64,000 nt of DNA from Rhodopseudomonas palustris (GCA_016215605.1 JACRJB010000023.1:24446-88445); one strand, 5' to 3'. Positions 53,872-61,450 are shown, counted from the first letter of the stretch. Translations and numbers: made by a program. Notes: generated from the sequence alone by a model not told the origin.

Positions 53872-53904
53872 GATGAGTTTTCCGAACGAGACTCACTGCC
53901 CGCG

Positions 53905-54171
53905 TCGCCCTCACCCCAACCCTCTCCCGCAGGCGGGAGAGGGAGCGCGCTGCGACGCGTGGAAGCGCGTCGCGAAACGAGGGCGAGATGACGCCTTGAT
54001 GGTCGCGCACGGCCGCGCAGCCGGCACGGCGCAACCTCTCCCGCTTGCGGGGGAGGTCGACGCGCGAAGCGCGACGGGTGGGGGAAGCTGACTCTCAGGG
54101 AGCGCGGACTCACTGCCCGCGTCGCCCTCACCCCAACCCTCTCCCGCAAGCGGGAGAGGGAGTGCGCTGCG
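53905..54171. repeat. Cluster of REP-like inverted repeats
   Basis: Three hairpin repeats of the CCTCTCCCGC(A/T)NGCGGGAGAGG type. The first two with their spacer form a 183-base composite (53905-54087) that recurs at 56364-56546. The third is at 54111-54171. The stretch 53779-54277 has no gene. Confidence 0.85.
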
Positions 54172-54265
54172 GCTCGGGGAGAGGCGGCCTTCAACACCTC
54201 GGCGATTGGGCGATGCGGCGGCGCGGCGATGGTTCGGGCCTCTTGCAAATCCGCCCTACCCGCCT

Positions 54266-54288
54266 AATCTGGTCAGCATGACCAGATT
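54266..54288 (+). promoter_or_regulatory. Palindromic operator overlapping the antitoxin start codon
   Basis: AATCTGGTCA 54266-54275 and TGACCAGATT 54279-54288 are perfect 10-base arms around GCA. The right arm begins inside the antitoxin ATG (54278), so repressor binding would cover the start. This is the expected autoregulatory site of a Phd/YefM-PIN operon. Confidence 0.8.
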
Positions 54289-54592
54289 GAAGAAGCCCCC
54301 GATCTCGCCACCCCGCACATCGCAGCCCCGGCCCGGCCGGTGGCAGTTGCAGGACGCCAAGGCGCGGTTCAGCGAGGTGGTGCGGTCGGCGCGCGACGAG
54401 GGGCCGCAGATCGTGACCGTGCACGGCCGCGACGAGGTCGTGGTGGTGGCGGCGGACGACTATCGCCGGCTCAGCGGCGAGCGCAGCGGCGCACTGCTGG
54501 TCGAGGCGATGCAGGCTTCGCCGCATCGCAAGATCGAGCTGGCTCCGAAGCGCGCGCGGATGCCGGTGCGCGACGTCGATCTGTCGTCCTGA
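54278..54592 (+). CDS. Phd/YefM-family antitoxin
   Basis: A 104-residue antitoxin that neutralises the following PIN toxin and represses the operon. The Phd/YefM DNA-binding fold is seen in WQLQDAKARFSEVVRSARDE and VTVHGRDEVVVVAADDYRRL (residues 22-65). The C-terminal tail (KIELAPKRARMPVRDVDLSS) is the toxin-binding part. A perfect palindrome overlaps the ATG. The toxin GTG follows 3 bases after the stop. Confidence 0.92.
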   Translation: MTRLKKPPISPPRTSQPRPGRWQLQDAKARFSEVVRSARDEGPQIVTVHGRDEVVVVAADDYRRLSGERSGALLVEAMQASPHRKIELAPKRARMPVRDVDLSS

Positions 54593-54595
54593 GCC

Positions 54596-55018
54596 GTGAG
54601 CGGCTGGCTGCTCGATACCAACGTGCTGTCCGAGCTTCGCCGGCCGAAGCCGGAGCGCAAGGTGGTGGCCTTCGTCTCCGCACAGCCGCTGGATCTGCTC
54701 TATGTCAGCGTCGTCACGCTCGCCGAGCTGCGCTTCGGCATCGAGCAGGTCGGCGATGCGTCCCGGCGCGCCGACCTGACCGACTGGCTCACCCATCGGG
54801 TGCGCCCGATGTTCGACCAGCGCGTCCTTCCAGTGTCCGAGGACGTGATGCTGAAATGGCGGCTGCTCGTCGAGCAGGGGCGCAAGGCGCGGCACACCTT
54901 CTCGCAGCCAGACCTGCTGATCGCCGCCACCGCGCTGCATCACGGCCTGACGGTAGTAACGCGCGATACCAGCGAGTTCAAACGCGCCGGCGCGCCGGTC
55001 AGTAATCCGTGGGTTTGA
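54596..55018 (+). CDS. VapC-like PIN-domain toxin
   Basis: A 140-residue PIN ribonuclease toxin. Acidic metal-binding residues are D7 (WLLDTNVLSEL), E in LAELRFGIEQ, and D105/D-containing QPDLLIAATAL and VTRDTSEF. It starts at GTG 54596 directly after the antitoxin. It probably cleaves tRNA or rRNA when free of antitoxin; the target is unknown. Mixed Phd-type antitoxin with VapC-type toxin is a common pairing in alphaproteobacteria. Confidence 0.92.
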   Translation: MSGWLLDTNVLSELRRPKPERKVVAFVSAQPLDLLYVSVVTLAELRFGIEQVGDASRRADLTDWLTHRVRPMFDQRVLPVSEDVMLKWRLLVEQGRKARHTFSQPDLLIAATALHHGLTVVTRDTSEFKRAGAPVSNPWV

Positions 55019-55349
55019 GCTGACGCAGTGCTCGGCTCGCCCTCACCCCAGCCCTCTCCCGCAAGCGGGAGAGGGAGTGCGCTGCGACGTGTGGCGTGGC
55101 CTTGCCCTTCAGGGGCGCGCTGCGAGTTGTGGCGGAACGCTGCGACTCGGGCGGGGCGTTGTGGGCGGGGCGGTCGCACAACCGCGCGCTGATTGACCTC
55201 GGTTCCATTTTACCTAAGCTTGGTACCAAGATGCCGGCGATGAGCAGGGCCGGCGCAGGCGGGGATGGGCTGGGGATCGGACGCGATGGCGGGGATGCTC
55301 GAGGGGCCGCAAGGCGGCCGCGCGAGGCCGGCGGGGCACGGGTCGGACG
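55019..55349. other. Intergenic: REP-like repeat and a 12-base palindrome
   Basis: No gene is seen. A REP-like copy occupies about 55036-55092. CTTGGTACCAAG at 55219-55230 is a perfect palindrome about 120 bases upstream of the cytochrome gene, in a short AT-richer patch, and may be a regulator site. Confidence 0.6.
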
Positions 55350-56330
55350 ATGGACGGCGTTGAGCGCGTCGCGGCCGTGCTGCTCGGGGCGATCGTCGCC
55401 GCGGGGCTGATCGGGCAGCCTGCGGCGCGGGCCGAGGAGCCGCCGCCGGTGTGGGCCTATCCGATGGCCGCCAAGGGCACCGTCCCGCCGCCGGACGACG
55501 GCACGGTGCGCCGCGTGCCGGACAGCACCCAGGGCTACACGCTCACGCAGATCCGCGACCTGTTCTTTGCGCTCGACTGGCGGCCGGAGGCGCACCCGCC
55601 GATGCCGTCGATCGTCGCGCTGGGGCGCAAGCCGAATCTGCGCGCCTGCGGCAGCTGCCACCGGCCGGAGGGCGTCGGCGGCCCGGAAAACGCCAGCCTC
55701 GCCGGCCTGCCCGCCGCCTATCTGCGGCGCCAGATCGACGACTACCGCAGCGGCGCACGCAGCACCGCGGTGCCGGCGCGGGCGCACGTGTTCCGCATGA
55801 TCGCGGCGCTGAACGAACTCACCGCCGCGGAGATCGATCAGGCGGTCGGCTACTACGCGGCGCTGAAGCTGCCGGCGCGGATCAAGGTGGTCGAGAGCGA
55901 CGTGGTCCCGACCAGCACGGTGCCGAACTGGTACTACACGCCGAAGCACGACGGCACCACCGAGCCGCTCGGCGACCGCATCGTCGAGATGCCGGACGAC
56001 GAGGACGGTTTCGTCAACCGCGACACACGGGTGACGTTCACCGCCCATGTGCCGCGCGGCAGCGTCGCGCGCGGCGAACGGCTGGTGGCCGGCCACGATG
56101 CCGAGCGCGTGCCGGCCTGCGCCGGATGCCACGGCGACGATCTCCGCGGCACCGACGAGATTCCGCCGATCGCCGGCCGCTCGCCGAGCATGATCGTGCG
56201 GCAGCTCTACGAATTCAAAACCGGGCTGCGCCACGGCGCGATGGCCGAGCCGATGAAGGCCAATACCAGCCGGATGACGGTCGCCGACATGACCGCGATC
56301 GCCGCGTATCTGGCGACGCTGCCGCCGTAG
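55350..56330 (+). CDS. Diheme cytochrome c (cytochrome c4-like)
   Basis: A 326-residue periplasmic protein with a signal peptide (ending AARA-EEP) and two haem-binding motifs, CGSCH (about 99-103) and CAGCH (about 254-258), each in a class I cytochrome domain of the c4/c553 type. Likely axial methionines are in the FRMIAAL and EPMKANTSRM regions. It appears monocistronic, flanked by REP repeats. Electron partners are unknown; it may serve an alcohol or other dehydrogenase encoded elsewhere. The ATG at 55350 is consistent with the signal peptide, though the ribosome binding site is weak. Confidence 0.9.
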   Translation: MDGVERVAAVLLGAIVAAGLIGQPAARAEEPPPVWAYPMAAKGTVPPPDDGTVRRVPDSTQGYTLTQIRDLFFALDWRPEAHPPMPSIVALGRKPNLRACGSCHRPEGVGGPENASLAGLPAAYLRRQIDDYRSGARSTAVPARAHVFRMIAALNELTAAEIDQAVGYYAALKLPARIKVVESDVVPTSTVPNWYYTPKHDGTTEPLGDRIVEMPDDEDGFVNRDTRVTFTAHVPRGSVARGERLVAGHDAERVPACAGCHGDDLRGTDEIPPIAGRSPSMIVRQLYEFKTGLRHGAMAEPMKANTSRMTVADMTAIAAYLATLPP

Positions 56331-56354
56331 CGGCGGTGGGGCGACGCGGACGCA

Positions 56355-56640
56355 GTGCTCGGCTCGCCCTCACCCCAGCCCTCTCCCGCAAGCGGGAGAG
56401 GGGGCGCGCTGCGACGCGTTGAGAGGCTTTGCGCGACGAGGACGAGATGACGCCTTGATGGTCGCGCAAGGCCGGCCAACCGGCACGGCGCAACCTCTCC
56501 CGCTTGCGGGGGAGGTCGGATCGCGTAGCGATCCGGGTGGGGGAAGAGCCATCAACGAGTCGGAGGCTCAGTGCTCGGCTCGCCCTCACCCCAACCCTCT
56601 CCCGCAGGCGGGAGAGGGGGCGCGCTGCGACGCGTTGGGC
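56355..56640. repeat. Second cluster of REP-like repeats
   Basis: Three hairpin repeats. Bases 56364-56546 match the 183-base composite at 53905-54087, including the spacer with GAGATGACGCCTTGATGGTC. A further copy is at about 56582-56640. The gap 56331-56763 has no gene. Confidence 0.85.
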
Positions 56641-56763
56641 GGCATTGCTGCTATCGCGAGATGCGGGGCGCAGCATCGCACTACATCGGCGCTGCGGCGA
56701 TGGGTCGCCTGTGGCGGTGGGGCGGATTGACAGGGGCGCGCGGCGCGGCCGACAGTTTCGCGC

Positions 56764-57024
56764 ATGTGGCTCTGGCTTCTCATCGCGATCGTGCTGATCG
56801 GCGGCGGCGCGGCGATCGTCAACGACGTCGGCTATGACGGCGGCCTGTTCGACTCCGGCACGGTGGTGAGCGTCGCCGCGCTGTCGGCGCTGACGCTGTA
56901 TCTCGGCCGGGGATTTTTGCGCGGGGCCGATCGCGGGGCGTGGCTGCAGCATGCGCTGATCTGGGCCGCGATCGCGCTCACCGTCGCGGTCGCCTACCGG
57001 CTGCTGCCGCTCGTCACGCGCTGA
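56764..57024 (+). CDS. Small membrane protein
   Basis: An 86-residue protein with three predicted TM segments (about 2-19, 33-48, 62-82). Its N-terminus resembles the membrane anchor that precedes retropepsin-like aspartic proteases in alphaproteobacteria, but no protease domain follows, so it could be a relic anchor or an independent small protein. Function is unknown. Confidence 0.7.
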   Translation: MWLWLLIAIVLIGGGAAIVNDVGYDGGLFDSGTVVSVAALSALTLYLGRGFLRGADRGAWLQHALIWAAIALTVAVAYRLLPLVTR

Positions 57025-57090
57025 ACGCTGGCGCGGCGGTTGGCGATCGGGCGGCGCGCGGCGGCTGATGGTCCGATCAGTGCGCGGCGC

Positions 57091-57723
57091 TCAGGCGATC
57101 TTGTCGACCGCGGACGAGGTGCCGACCGGCGGGTATTTGGTCATGGGCACCGCGAACGACTTCAGGCCGACCTGGAAGATCAGCTTGCCCGATTTGCCGT
57201 CCTCGGTCGAAATCTGCGTCTTTCCGAACATGATGACGTTCTTGTAGACGAGGCCGGTGCCCTTGGTGGTGATGCCGTTGATGGTGGTGCTGACTTCGGC
57301 TTCCTTGCCGTTGACGGACAGCACCTTGAAACTCGCGGTGCCGTCGGTGTCGCTGGAATGGCCGCCCCAGCTTCCGATCAGCCGGTTGTCGTCGGCCGGC
57401 GGCGCCTGCTTCTCGAGAAACGCGCTCGCCTTGCCGCCGCCGGAGGAGAAGATCATCACGGCGGATTTGCCGTCCTTGGTGCCGATCATCACGTTGCCGT
57501 AGGTGATGGTGGCGCCGTCGACCTTGGCGAGGCCGCGCTCGGTGCGGCCGTGATGGGTGTATTCGACCTGCGCGGTGGCGCCGCGGATGTTGACGACCTT
57601 GAACCCGACCTCCTGGTTCTGCCCCGTCCACTTGCCCTTCCACTCGCCGACCAGACGGCTCTGGTGAAACATCCGTTCCGCCGCCGGGGAGATCTGGTTG
57701 GTGGATTGCGAGATGACGGCCAT
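57091..57723 (-). CDS. Protein of two tandem beta-rich repeats, unknown function
   Basis: A 210-residue protein with no signal peptide or TM helix. Residues about 24-105 (LVGEWKGKWTGQNQEVGFKV...) and 114-195 (LIGSWGGHSSDTDGTASFKV...) repeat the same pattern: a Trp-Gly start, alternating beta strands, then ITYGNVMIGTKDGKSAVMIF or YKNVIMFGKTQISTEDGKSG. It looks like an internal duplication of a beta-barrel or lipocalin-like unit. The N-terminal MAVISQSTNQISPAAERMF may be a leader. I do not recognise the family. Confidence 0.8.
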   Translation of the reverse strand: MAVISQSTNQISPAAERMFHQSRLVGEWKGKWTGQNQEVGFKVVNIRGATAQVEYTHHGRTERGLAKVDGATITYGNVMIGTKDGKSAVMIFSSGGGKASAFLEKQAPPADDNRLIGSWGGHSSDTDGTASFKVLSVNGKEAEVSTTINGITTKGTGLVYKNVIMFGKTQISTEDGKSGKLIFQVGLKSFAVPMTKYPPVGTSSAVDKIA

Positions 57724-57889
57724 GGGACTGCGCCATGTTCGAGGTGGGATGCGCGGGCCCTCGCCCGCCGCGCCGGCAATGTCGGGACATTGTAAGACAC
57801 AGACAGAAACATTGTGACCGTAGCGGCCGCATGATTAACCAATGGTTAAGCGCGGCCGGCGGGCCGAGGAGCGGCGCCCGCGCGCGGCG

Positions 57890-58522
57890 TCACCGCCGCG
57901 GCACCCAGACATGCGTGCCCCACAGCCCGCGATGCGGCGGCGGCGAGCCGCGATAGCGCAGCGTCGGCATCTCGTCGAACAGCCGCCGCTCGCGCGCGTT
58001 CTTGTAGATCACGGTGTAGTCGGCGCGCTTCAGCTTCAGGAGATTGTCGCGCACCCGCTGCATGATCGGCGCCGAGAACGGGTTGAACAGATACAGCACG
58101 AACGGCTCGTCCCTGAACGCATAGTTGCCGGCGTCGCCGTGGACGATGCTGATGGTCCTGAAGCCGGACGCCGCGACGTTGCGCCTCGCGGCGCGGGCCA
58201 GCTCGTCGGCGAATTCGACGCCGACGCAGGAGCTGAAGCCGAGCTCGGCGGCGACGATCAGCATCCGGCCCTTGCCGCAGCCGAGATCGACGAAGCGATG
58301 GCCGCGCGGATCGAGGCCGATGTATTTCAGCGAATCCGCCAGCACGCGCGGATCGCTGGCCTGATAGCGCTCGCCGTAGCGGCGGCTGTCCTGGCGGATG
58401 GTGAGCCCGTCGAGCTCGACGCTCGAATCGGTATCGGTGCCGTATTTGGCGTCCCAATCGACGCGGGCGTCGCGCTGCGCGTCGCGTCCGGTCAGAACCG
58501 TCTGCAGCCAGGTGAAGAGCAT
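57890..58522 (-). CDS. Class I SAM-dependent methyltransferase
   Basis: A 210-residue methyltransferase. Motif I is FVDLGCGKGRMLIVAAELG (about 78-96), the acidic end of strand 2 is VGVEFADEL and motif IV is FVLYLFNPFS. The C-terminal Arg-rich stretch ends GTHVWVPRR. The substrate is unknown. It is divergent from the kinase-like gene with a 79-base shared promoter region. Confidence 0.88.
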   Translation of the reverse strand: MLFTWLQTVLTGRDAQRDARVDWDAKYGTDTDSSVELDGLTIRQDSRRYGERYQASDPRVLADSLKYIGLDPRGHRFVDLGCGKGRMLIVAAELGFSSCVGVEFADELARAARRNVAASGFRTISIVHGDAGNYAFRDEPFVLYLFNPFSAPIMQRVRDNLLKLKRADYTVIYKNARERRLFDEMPTLRYRGSPPPHRGLWGTHVWVPRR

Positions 58523-58601
58523 TGCCGGCCAACCCGCTGTCGGCGTTTGGTCGGGATTGCGCCCGACCGTCCGGGCGATACGCTACGGCCACGGACAGGC
58601 G

Positions 58602-59396
58602 ATGTCGCTTGATTTCGGTCAAATGGCCTCTGCCGACGGAGAGACGCGCTTGCGGGACGCCAGCAACTGGACGGTGATCGGCGGACAAGCCGGCTCGACG
58701 CCGGCGGCGCTTGTCGCCGATGACGACGGCCGGGCGTGGTACGTCAAGACGCCGCCGAGCGACGATCATGCGCGCAACGAGTTGCTGGCCAATCGGCTGT
58801 ACCAACTGGCGGGCACCGCGGTGGCCGAGGTCGCGCTGGTGCGCCGCGACGGCGCGCTGGCGGTGGCGAGCGCGGTGGTGCGCGGCGCCTCGCTCGGCGA
58901 AGCGCTGTCGTCGCCGGACAATGGCGTCGCCGCCGAGGTCTGTCGCGATTTCGCGGTCGACGCCTGGCTCGGCAATCGCGACGTGCTCGGCGCCGATCTC
59001 GACAACGTGCTCGTCACCCGCAGCGGCGCGATCGTCCGGATCGACCAGGGCGGCGCGCTGGCCTATCGGGCGCGCGGCGCGGTGAAGACCGATTTCGGGC
59101 CGGCGGCCATCGAGTTCGACACGCTGCGCAACCCGCGCAGCAATGCGGTGGCGGCGAGCGTGTTCGGCGCGATGACGCCGCACGCGCTGGCGACGTCGGT
59201 CGCCAAGGTGGCGAAGCTCGATGCCGCGGCGATCGCCGCAACGGTGACCGGCGTGCACGGCGACACGCCGGCCGCGCAGGCGATGATCGCGCTGCTGATC
59301 GCGCGGCGCGATGATCTGGCGCGGCGCGTCGGCGCGCGTGACGAGGCTTCGGCGGCGCAGCCGGTGGCGCTGCCGCTGCGCGGACGGGACCGTTGA
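58602..59396 (+). CDS. HipA/PI-kinase-like protein kinase
   Basis: A 264-residue protein with an atypical kinase fold. The ATP-binding lysine is likely in AWYVKTPPSDDHARNELLAN, with NELLAN as the partner glutamate helix. The catalytic loop is AWLGNRDVLGADLDNVLV (NRD...DN) and the metal-binding Asp is in IVRIDQGGALAY, all in the order seen in HipA and phosphatidylinositol-kinase-like domains. Substrate and role are unknown. The ATG at 58602 is chosen; another at 58623 is possible. Its TGA overlaps the next ATG (TGATG), coupling it to a phosphatase. Confidence 0.8.
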   Translation: MSLDFGQMASADGETRLRDASNWTVIGGQAGSTPAALVADDDGRAWYVKTPPSDDHARNELLANRLYQLAGTAVAEVALVRRDGALAVASAVVRGASLGEALSSPDNGVAAEVCRDFAVDAWLGNRDVLGADLDNVLVTRSGAIVRIDQGGALAYRARGAVKTDFGPAAIEFDTLRNPRSNAVAASVFGAMTPHALATSVAKVAKLDAAAIAATVTGVHGDTPAAQAMIALLIARRDDLARRVGARDEASAAQPVALPLRGRDR

Positions 59397-59953
59397 TGGC
59401 CAAGCTCCGCACCAGCGCGTCGCATCCGCTGCAGATCGCCGAAGTCCGCGCCAGCCCGGCGCACGGCCGGATCGGCATCACCTTCTGTCCCGGCAAGCAC
59501 GACGCGTCGGCGCTGACCGGCGGCTGGGCGCGCGACCTCGCCGCCGATCTCGACGCGATCCGCGATTGGGGCGCCCGCCTGGTGATCACGCTGGTCGAGC
59601 CGAGCGAACTGACGCTGCTGCGGGTGCCGCAGCTCGGCGAGGAAGTGCAGCGCCGGCAGATGCAATGGCTGCATCTGCCGATCCCGGACTATCACCCGCC
59701 GACCGCGGCGTTCGAACGGCGCTGGGAGACCGAAGGCCGCGCGATCCGGCAGCGGCTGCGCCAAGGCGACGACCTCGTCGTGCATTGCAAGGGCGGGCTC
59801 GGCCGCGCCGGCATGATCGCGGCGCGCCTCCTGGTCGAGCTCGGCGTGCCGCCGCTCGAGGCGATCGCGCAGGTCCGCACCGCCCGCGGCCGCGGCGCGA
59901 TCGAAACCCAGGCCCAGCAGGCCGTGGTCGAACGCGCCCGGCCGATCGAATAG
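59396..59953 (+). CDS. Dual-specificity phosphatase-like protein
   Basis: A 185-residue cysteine phosphatase of the CDKN3/dual-specificity type. The CX5R loop is VHCKGGLGRAGMIAARLL (C and R as nucleophile and anion holder) and the general acid Asp is probably in PIPDYHPPT. The protein starts at ATG 59396 within TGATG, so it is translationally coupled to the kinase-like gene and the two likely act on the same target or on each other. Confidence 0.88.
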   Translation: MAKLRTSASHPLQIAEVRASPAHGRIGITFCPGKHDASALTGGWARDLAADLDAIRDWGARLVITLVEPSELTLLRVPQLGEEVQRRQMQWLHLPIPDYHPPTAAFERRWETEGRAIRQRLRQGDDLVVHCKGGLGRAGMIAARLLVELGVPPLEAIAQVRTARGRGAIETQAQQAVVERARPIE

Positions 59954-59981
59954 CGAGGGCGGCCGTCTTGCATTCGTAGGA

Positions 59982-59999
59982 CGGTAAGCTAGCTTACCG
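59982..59999 (+). promoter_or_regulatory. 18-base perfect palindrome operator before the AbrB-MazF pair
   Basis: CGGTAAGCTAGCTTACCG at 59982-59999 is a perfect palindrome that ends 2 bases before the ATG at 60002. It is well placed for autorepression by the AbrB-type antitoxin. Confidence 0.85.
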
Positions 60000-60001
60000 G
60001 C

Positions 60002-60238
60002 ATGAACCGTCAGCGCCGCCCGCCCGCCGCGTTCTCGAAGGTCTCGGTCAAGAGCCAGACCGTGATTCCGCGCGAGATCAGGGAACTGCTGAAACTGAAG
60101 CCGGGCGATACGTTGCGCTATCGGGTGACGGAGGCCGGAATCGTGCTCGACCGCGCCAGCGACGACGCGGACGATCCGTTCGCGGCCTTCGCCGAGTGGA
60201 ATTCCGAAGCCGACGAGAAGGCGTATGGCGGGCTGTAG
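60002..60238 (+). CDS. AbrB/MazE-type antitoxin
   Basis: A 78-residue protein with a swapped-hairpin AbrB fold: KVSVKSQTVIPREIRELLKL and PGDTLRYRVTEAGIVLD (about 13-50), which binds DNA as a dimer. The acidic C-terminus (DDADDPFAAFAEWNSEADEK) is the toxin-binding part. A perfect palindrome adjoins the start. The toxin begins 28 bases later. Confidence 0.92.
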   Translation: MNRQRRPPAAFSKVSVKSQTVIPREIRELLKLKPGDTLRYRVTEAGIVLDRASDDADDPFAAFAEWNSEADEKAYGGL

Positions 60239-60265
60239 CGACGGCGACGCCGAGGGAGCCCAGGG

Positions 60266-60661
60266 ATGATGCGCCGCCCCGCATCGAAAGCTGGATCCGC
60301 GACTGGCCTGACGCACGGACCGCAACCGCGCTACGACGCGTTCGACGTCGTGGTGGTGCCGTTCCCCTATGCCGACCGGCTCGCCGAGAAGCGTCGGCCC
60401 GCGCTGGTGATCTCCAGCCAGAAGCTCGCGCCGTTCGGCGTGATCTGGGTGGCGATGATCACGAGTGCGGAGAACGCGCCGTGGTCCTGCGACGTCGCGA
60501 TCTCGGAACTCGACCGAGCCGGCCTGCCGGCTCCATCCGTGATTCGGACAGCCAAGATCGCCTGTCTCGAACCAGCGCGGATCGAGCGGCGAGCGGGCCA
60601 TCTCGACAAGCTCACCGCCCGGAAGGTCGCGCAGAAGCTGCGAGCATTCTGGGGAAGCTGA
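60266..60661 (+). CDS. MazF/PemK-family toxin
   Basis: A 131-residue endoribonuclease-type toxin. The SH3-like core has DVVVVPFPYADRLAEKRRPA and VISSQ (strands with the conserved Arg and Pro), then VAMITSAENAPW and SVIRTAKIACLE. An N-terminal extension of about 20 residues is unusual; the true start could be further in. It forms a module with the AbrB antitoxin. Cleavage specificity is unknown. Confidence 0.9.
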   Translation: MMRRPASKAGSATGLTHGPQPRYDAFDVVVVPFPYADRLAEKRRPALVISSQKLAPFGVIWVAMITSAENAPWSCDVAISELDRAGLPAPSVIRTAKIACLEPARIERRAGHLDKLTARKVAQKLRAFWGS

Positions 60662-60721
60662 CGCGCCCTTCTGGGCCCCTCTTCCCCCAATTCCCCATCC
60701 CCGCACCGATTTGCGGCGCAG

Positions 60722-60793
60722 TGTCCGGCATGAACCGGACAGCCCGTAGTGTCATGTCAAGTTGACAAGCGCACCTGTCACGATAATTTGACC
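60722..60793 (+). promoter_or_regulatory. puc promoter region with PpsR-type site
   Basis: TGT-N12-ACA at 60750-60767 fits the PpsR/CrtJ repressor consensus, and TGT-N12-ACC at 60776-60793 is one base off. TTGACA at 60762-60767 could be the -35, overlapped by the site, with an AT-rich -10 near 60783-60789. Upstream, TGTCCGG 60722-60728 and CCGGACA 60735-60741 form a separate inverted repeat. Confidence 0.7.
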
Positions 60794-61011
60794 GAGCGAG
60801 AGAACGCCGTGATCGGCACCGACCAGCCAACGCTGGAGCAGGTCCGGAGACGGAGGTCTCAGCCGGGGCGAAGCCCCCGGTCGACGGCATGGCAAGGCCT
60901 GAGGGGGCTGCCATCGTCAGGTCGGCCGGTGAATTCGGACCCCGGTCGCTGCTAGCGGCACTCGCGTGCGGGTTCAGCACGAAGTTTATTCAGTCTCTGA
61001 GGAGGTTACCT
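60794..61011 (+). other. Long leader of pucBA
   Basis: About 218 bases between the predicted promoter and pucB, with no gene. A GC hairpin (CCGGGGCGAAGCCCCCGG) lies near 60856. A GAGGAGG ribosome binding site ends 7 bases before the pucB ATG. Confidence 0.55.
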
Positions 61012-61167
61012 ATGGCAGACGATCCCAACAAGGTCTGGCCGACCGGTCTGACGATCGCGGAATCGGAAGAGATCCACAAGCATGTGATCGACGGCACGCG
61101 CATTTTCGGCGCGATCGCGATCGTGGCGCATTTCCTGGCGTACGTTTACTCGCCCTGGCTGCACTAA
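61012..61167 (+). CDS. pucB: Light-harvesting LH2 beta polypeptide
   Basis: A 51-residue integral membrane antenna apoprotein. It has the N-terminal [19 protein letters not shown] segment and one TM helix (about 30-47). H40 in [15 protein letters not shown] ligates B850 bacteriochlorophyll; H22 lies in the region near the B800/B850 ring. With the alpha chain it forms the peripheral LH2 ring. It is the first gene of pucBA, 12 bases before pucA, and its promoter has a PpsR-type site. Confidence 0.97.
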   Translation: MADDPNKVWPTGLTIAESEEIHKHVIDGTRIFGAIAIVAHFLAYVYSPWLH

Positions 61168-61179
61168 GGAGTATCGAAC

Positions 61180-61386
61180 ATGAATCAAGGTCGTATTTGG
61201 ACCGTCGTTAACCCGACCGTCGGCCTGCCGCTGCTGCTCGGCAGCGTCACCGTGATCGCGATCCTGGTGCACGCCGCTGTGCTCAACAACACCGCCTGGT
61301 TCCCGAAGTACTGGCAGGGTGGCGCCGTCGCCGCCGCGCCGGCGGCCGCTCCGGCCCCGGCTGCCGCTCCGGCCGCCAAGAAGTAA
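61180..61386 (+). CDS. pucA: Light-harvesting LH2 alpha polypeptide
   Basis: A 68-residue antenna apoprotein with one TM helix (about 14-36). H31 in AILVHAAVL ligates B850. WFPKYW gives Y44 and W45, the hydrogen-bond donors to the B850 acetyl groups, so a normal B800-850 absorption is expected rather than the blue-shifted low-light form. The Ala/Pro tail (about 49-66) ends AAKK and is typical of R. palustris LH2 alpha chains. By location this is probably the pucBAb pair. Confidence 0.97.
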   Translation: MNQGRIWTVVNPTVGLPLLLGSVTVIAILVHAAVLNNTAWFPKYWQGGAVAAAPAAAPAPAAAPAAKK

Positions 61387-61398
61387 GCACGCTTACTT
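61381..61398 (+). other. Hairpin spanning the pucA stop codon
   Basis: AAGTAAGC 61381-61388 and GCTTACTT 61391-61398 are perfect 8-base arms around AC, with the TAA stop in the left arm. It could stabilise the antenna mRNA or slow 3' decay. Confidence 0.7.
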
Positions 61399-61412
61399 CT
61401 GCCAACTAGCCG

Positions 61413-61450
61413 ACGCCCGTCGAGGACCCTGGGGGGACCTCGACGGGCGT
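61413..61450 (+). terminator. Stable hairpin after pucA
   Basis: ACGCCCGTCGAGG 61413-61425 pairs with CCTCGACGGGCGT 61438-61450 around a 12-base loop. There is no long T-run, so it may be a decay barrier or an imperfect terminator of the puc transcript. Confidence 0.75.

Noticed and set aside
58609..58622. TTGATTTCGGTCAA as an FNR/FixK box before the kinase-like gene
   Set aside because: It lies at codons 3-8 of the chosen start and directly abuts the alternative ATG, leaving no room for a promoter; probably chance.
60749..60955. 68-codon frame in the puc leader
   Set aside because: It starts inside the PpsR-type site, has no ribosome binding site and an Arg/Ser/Pro-rich shadow composition.
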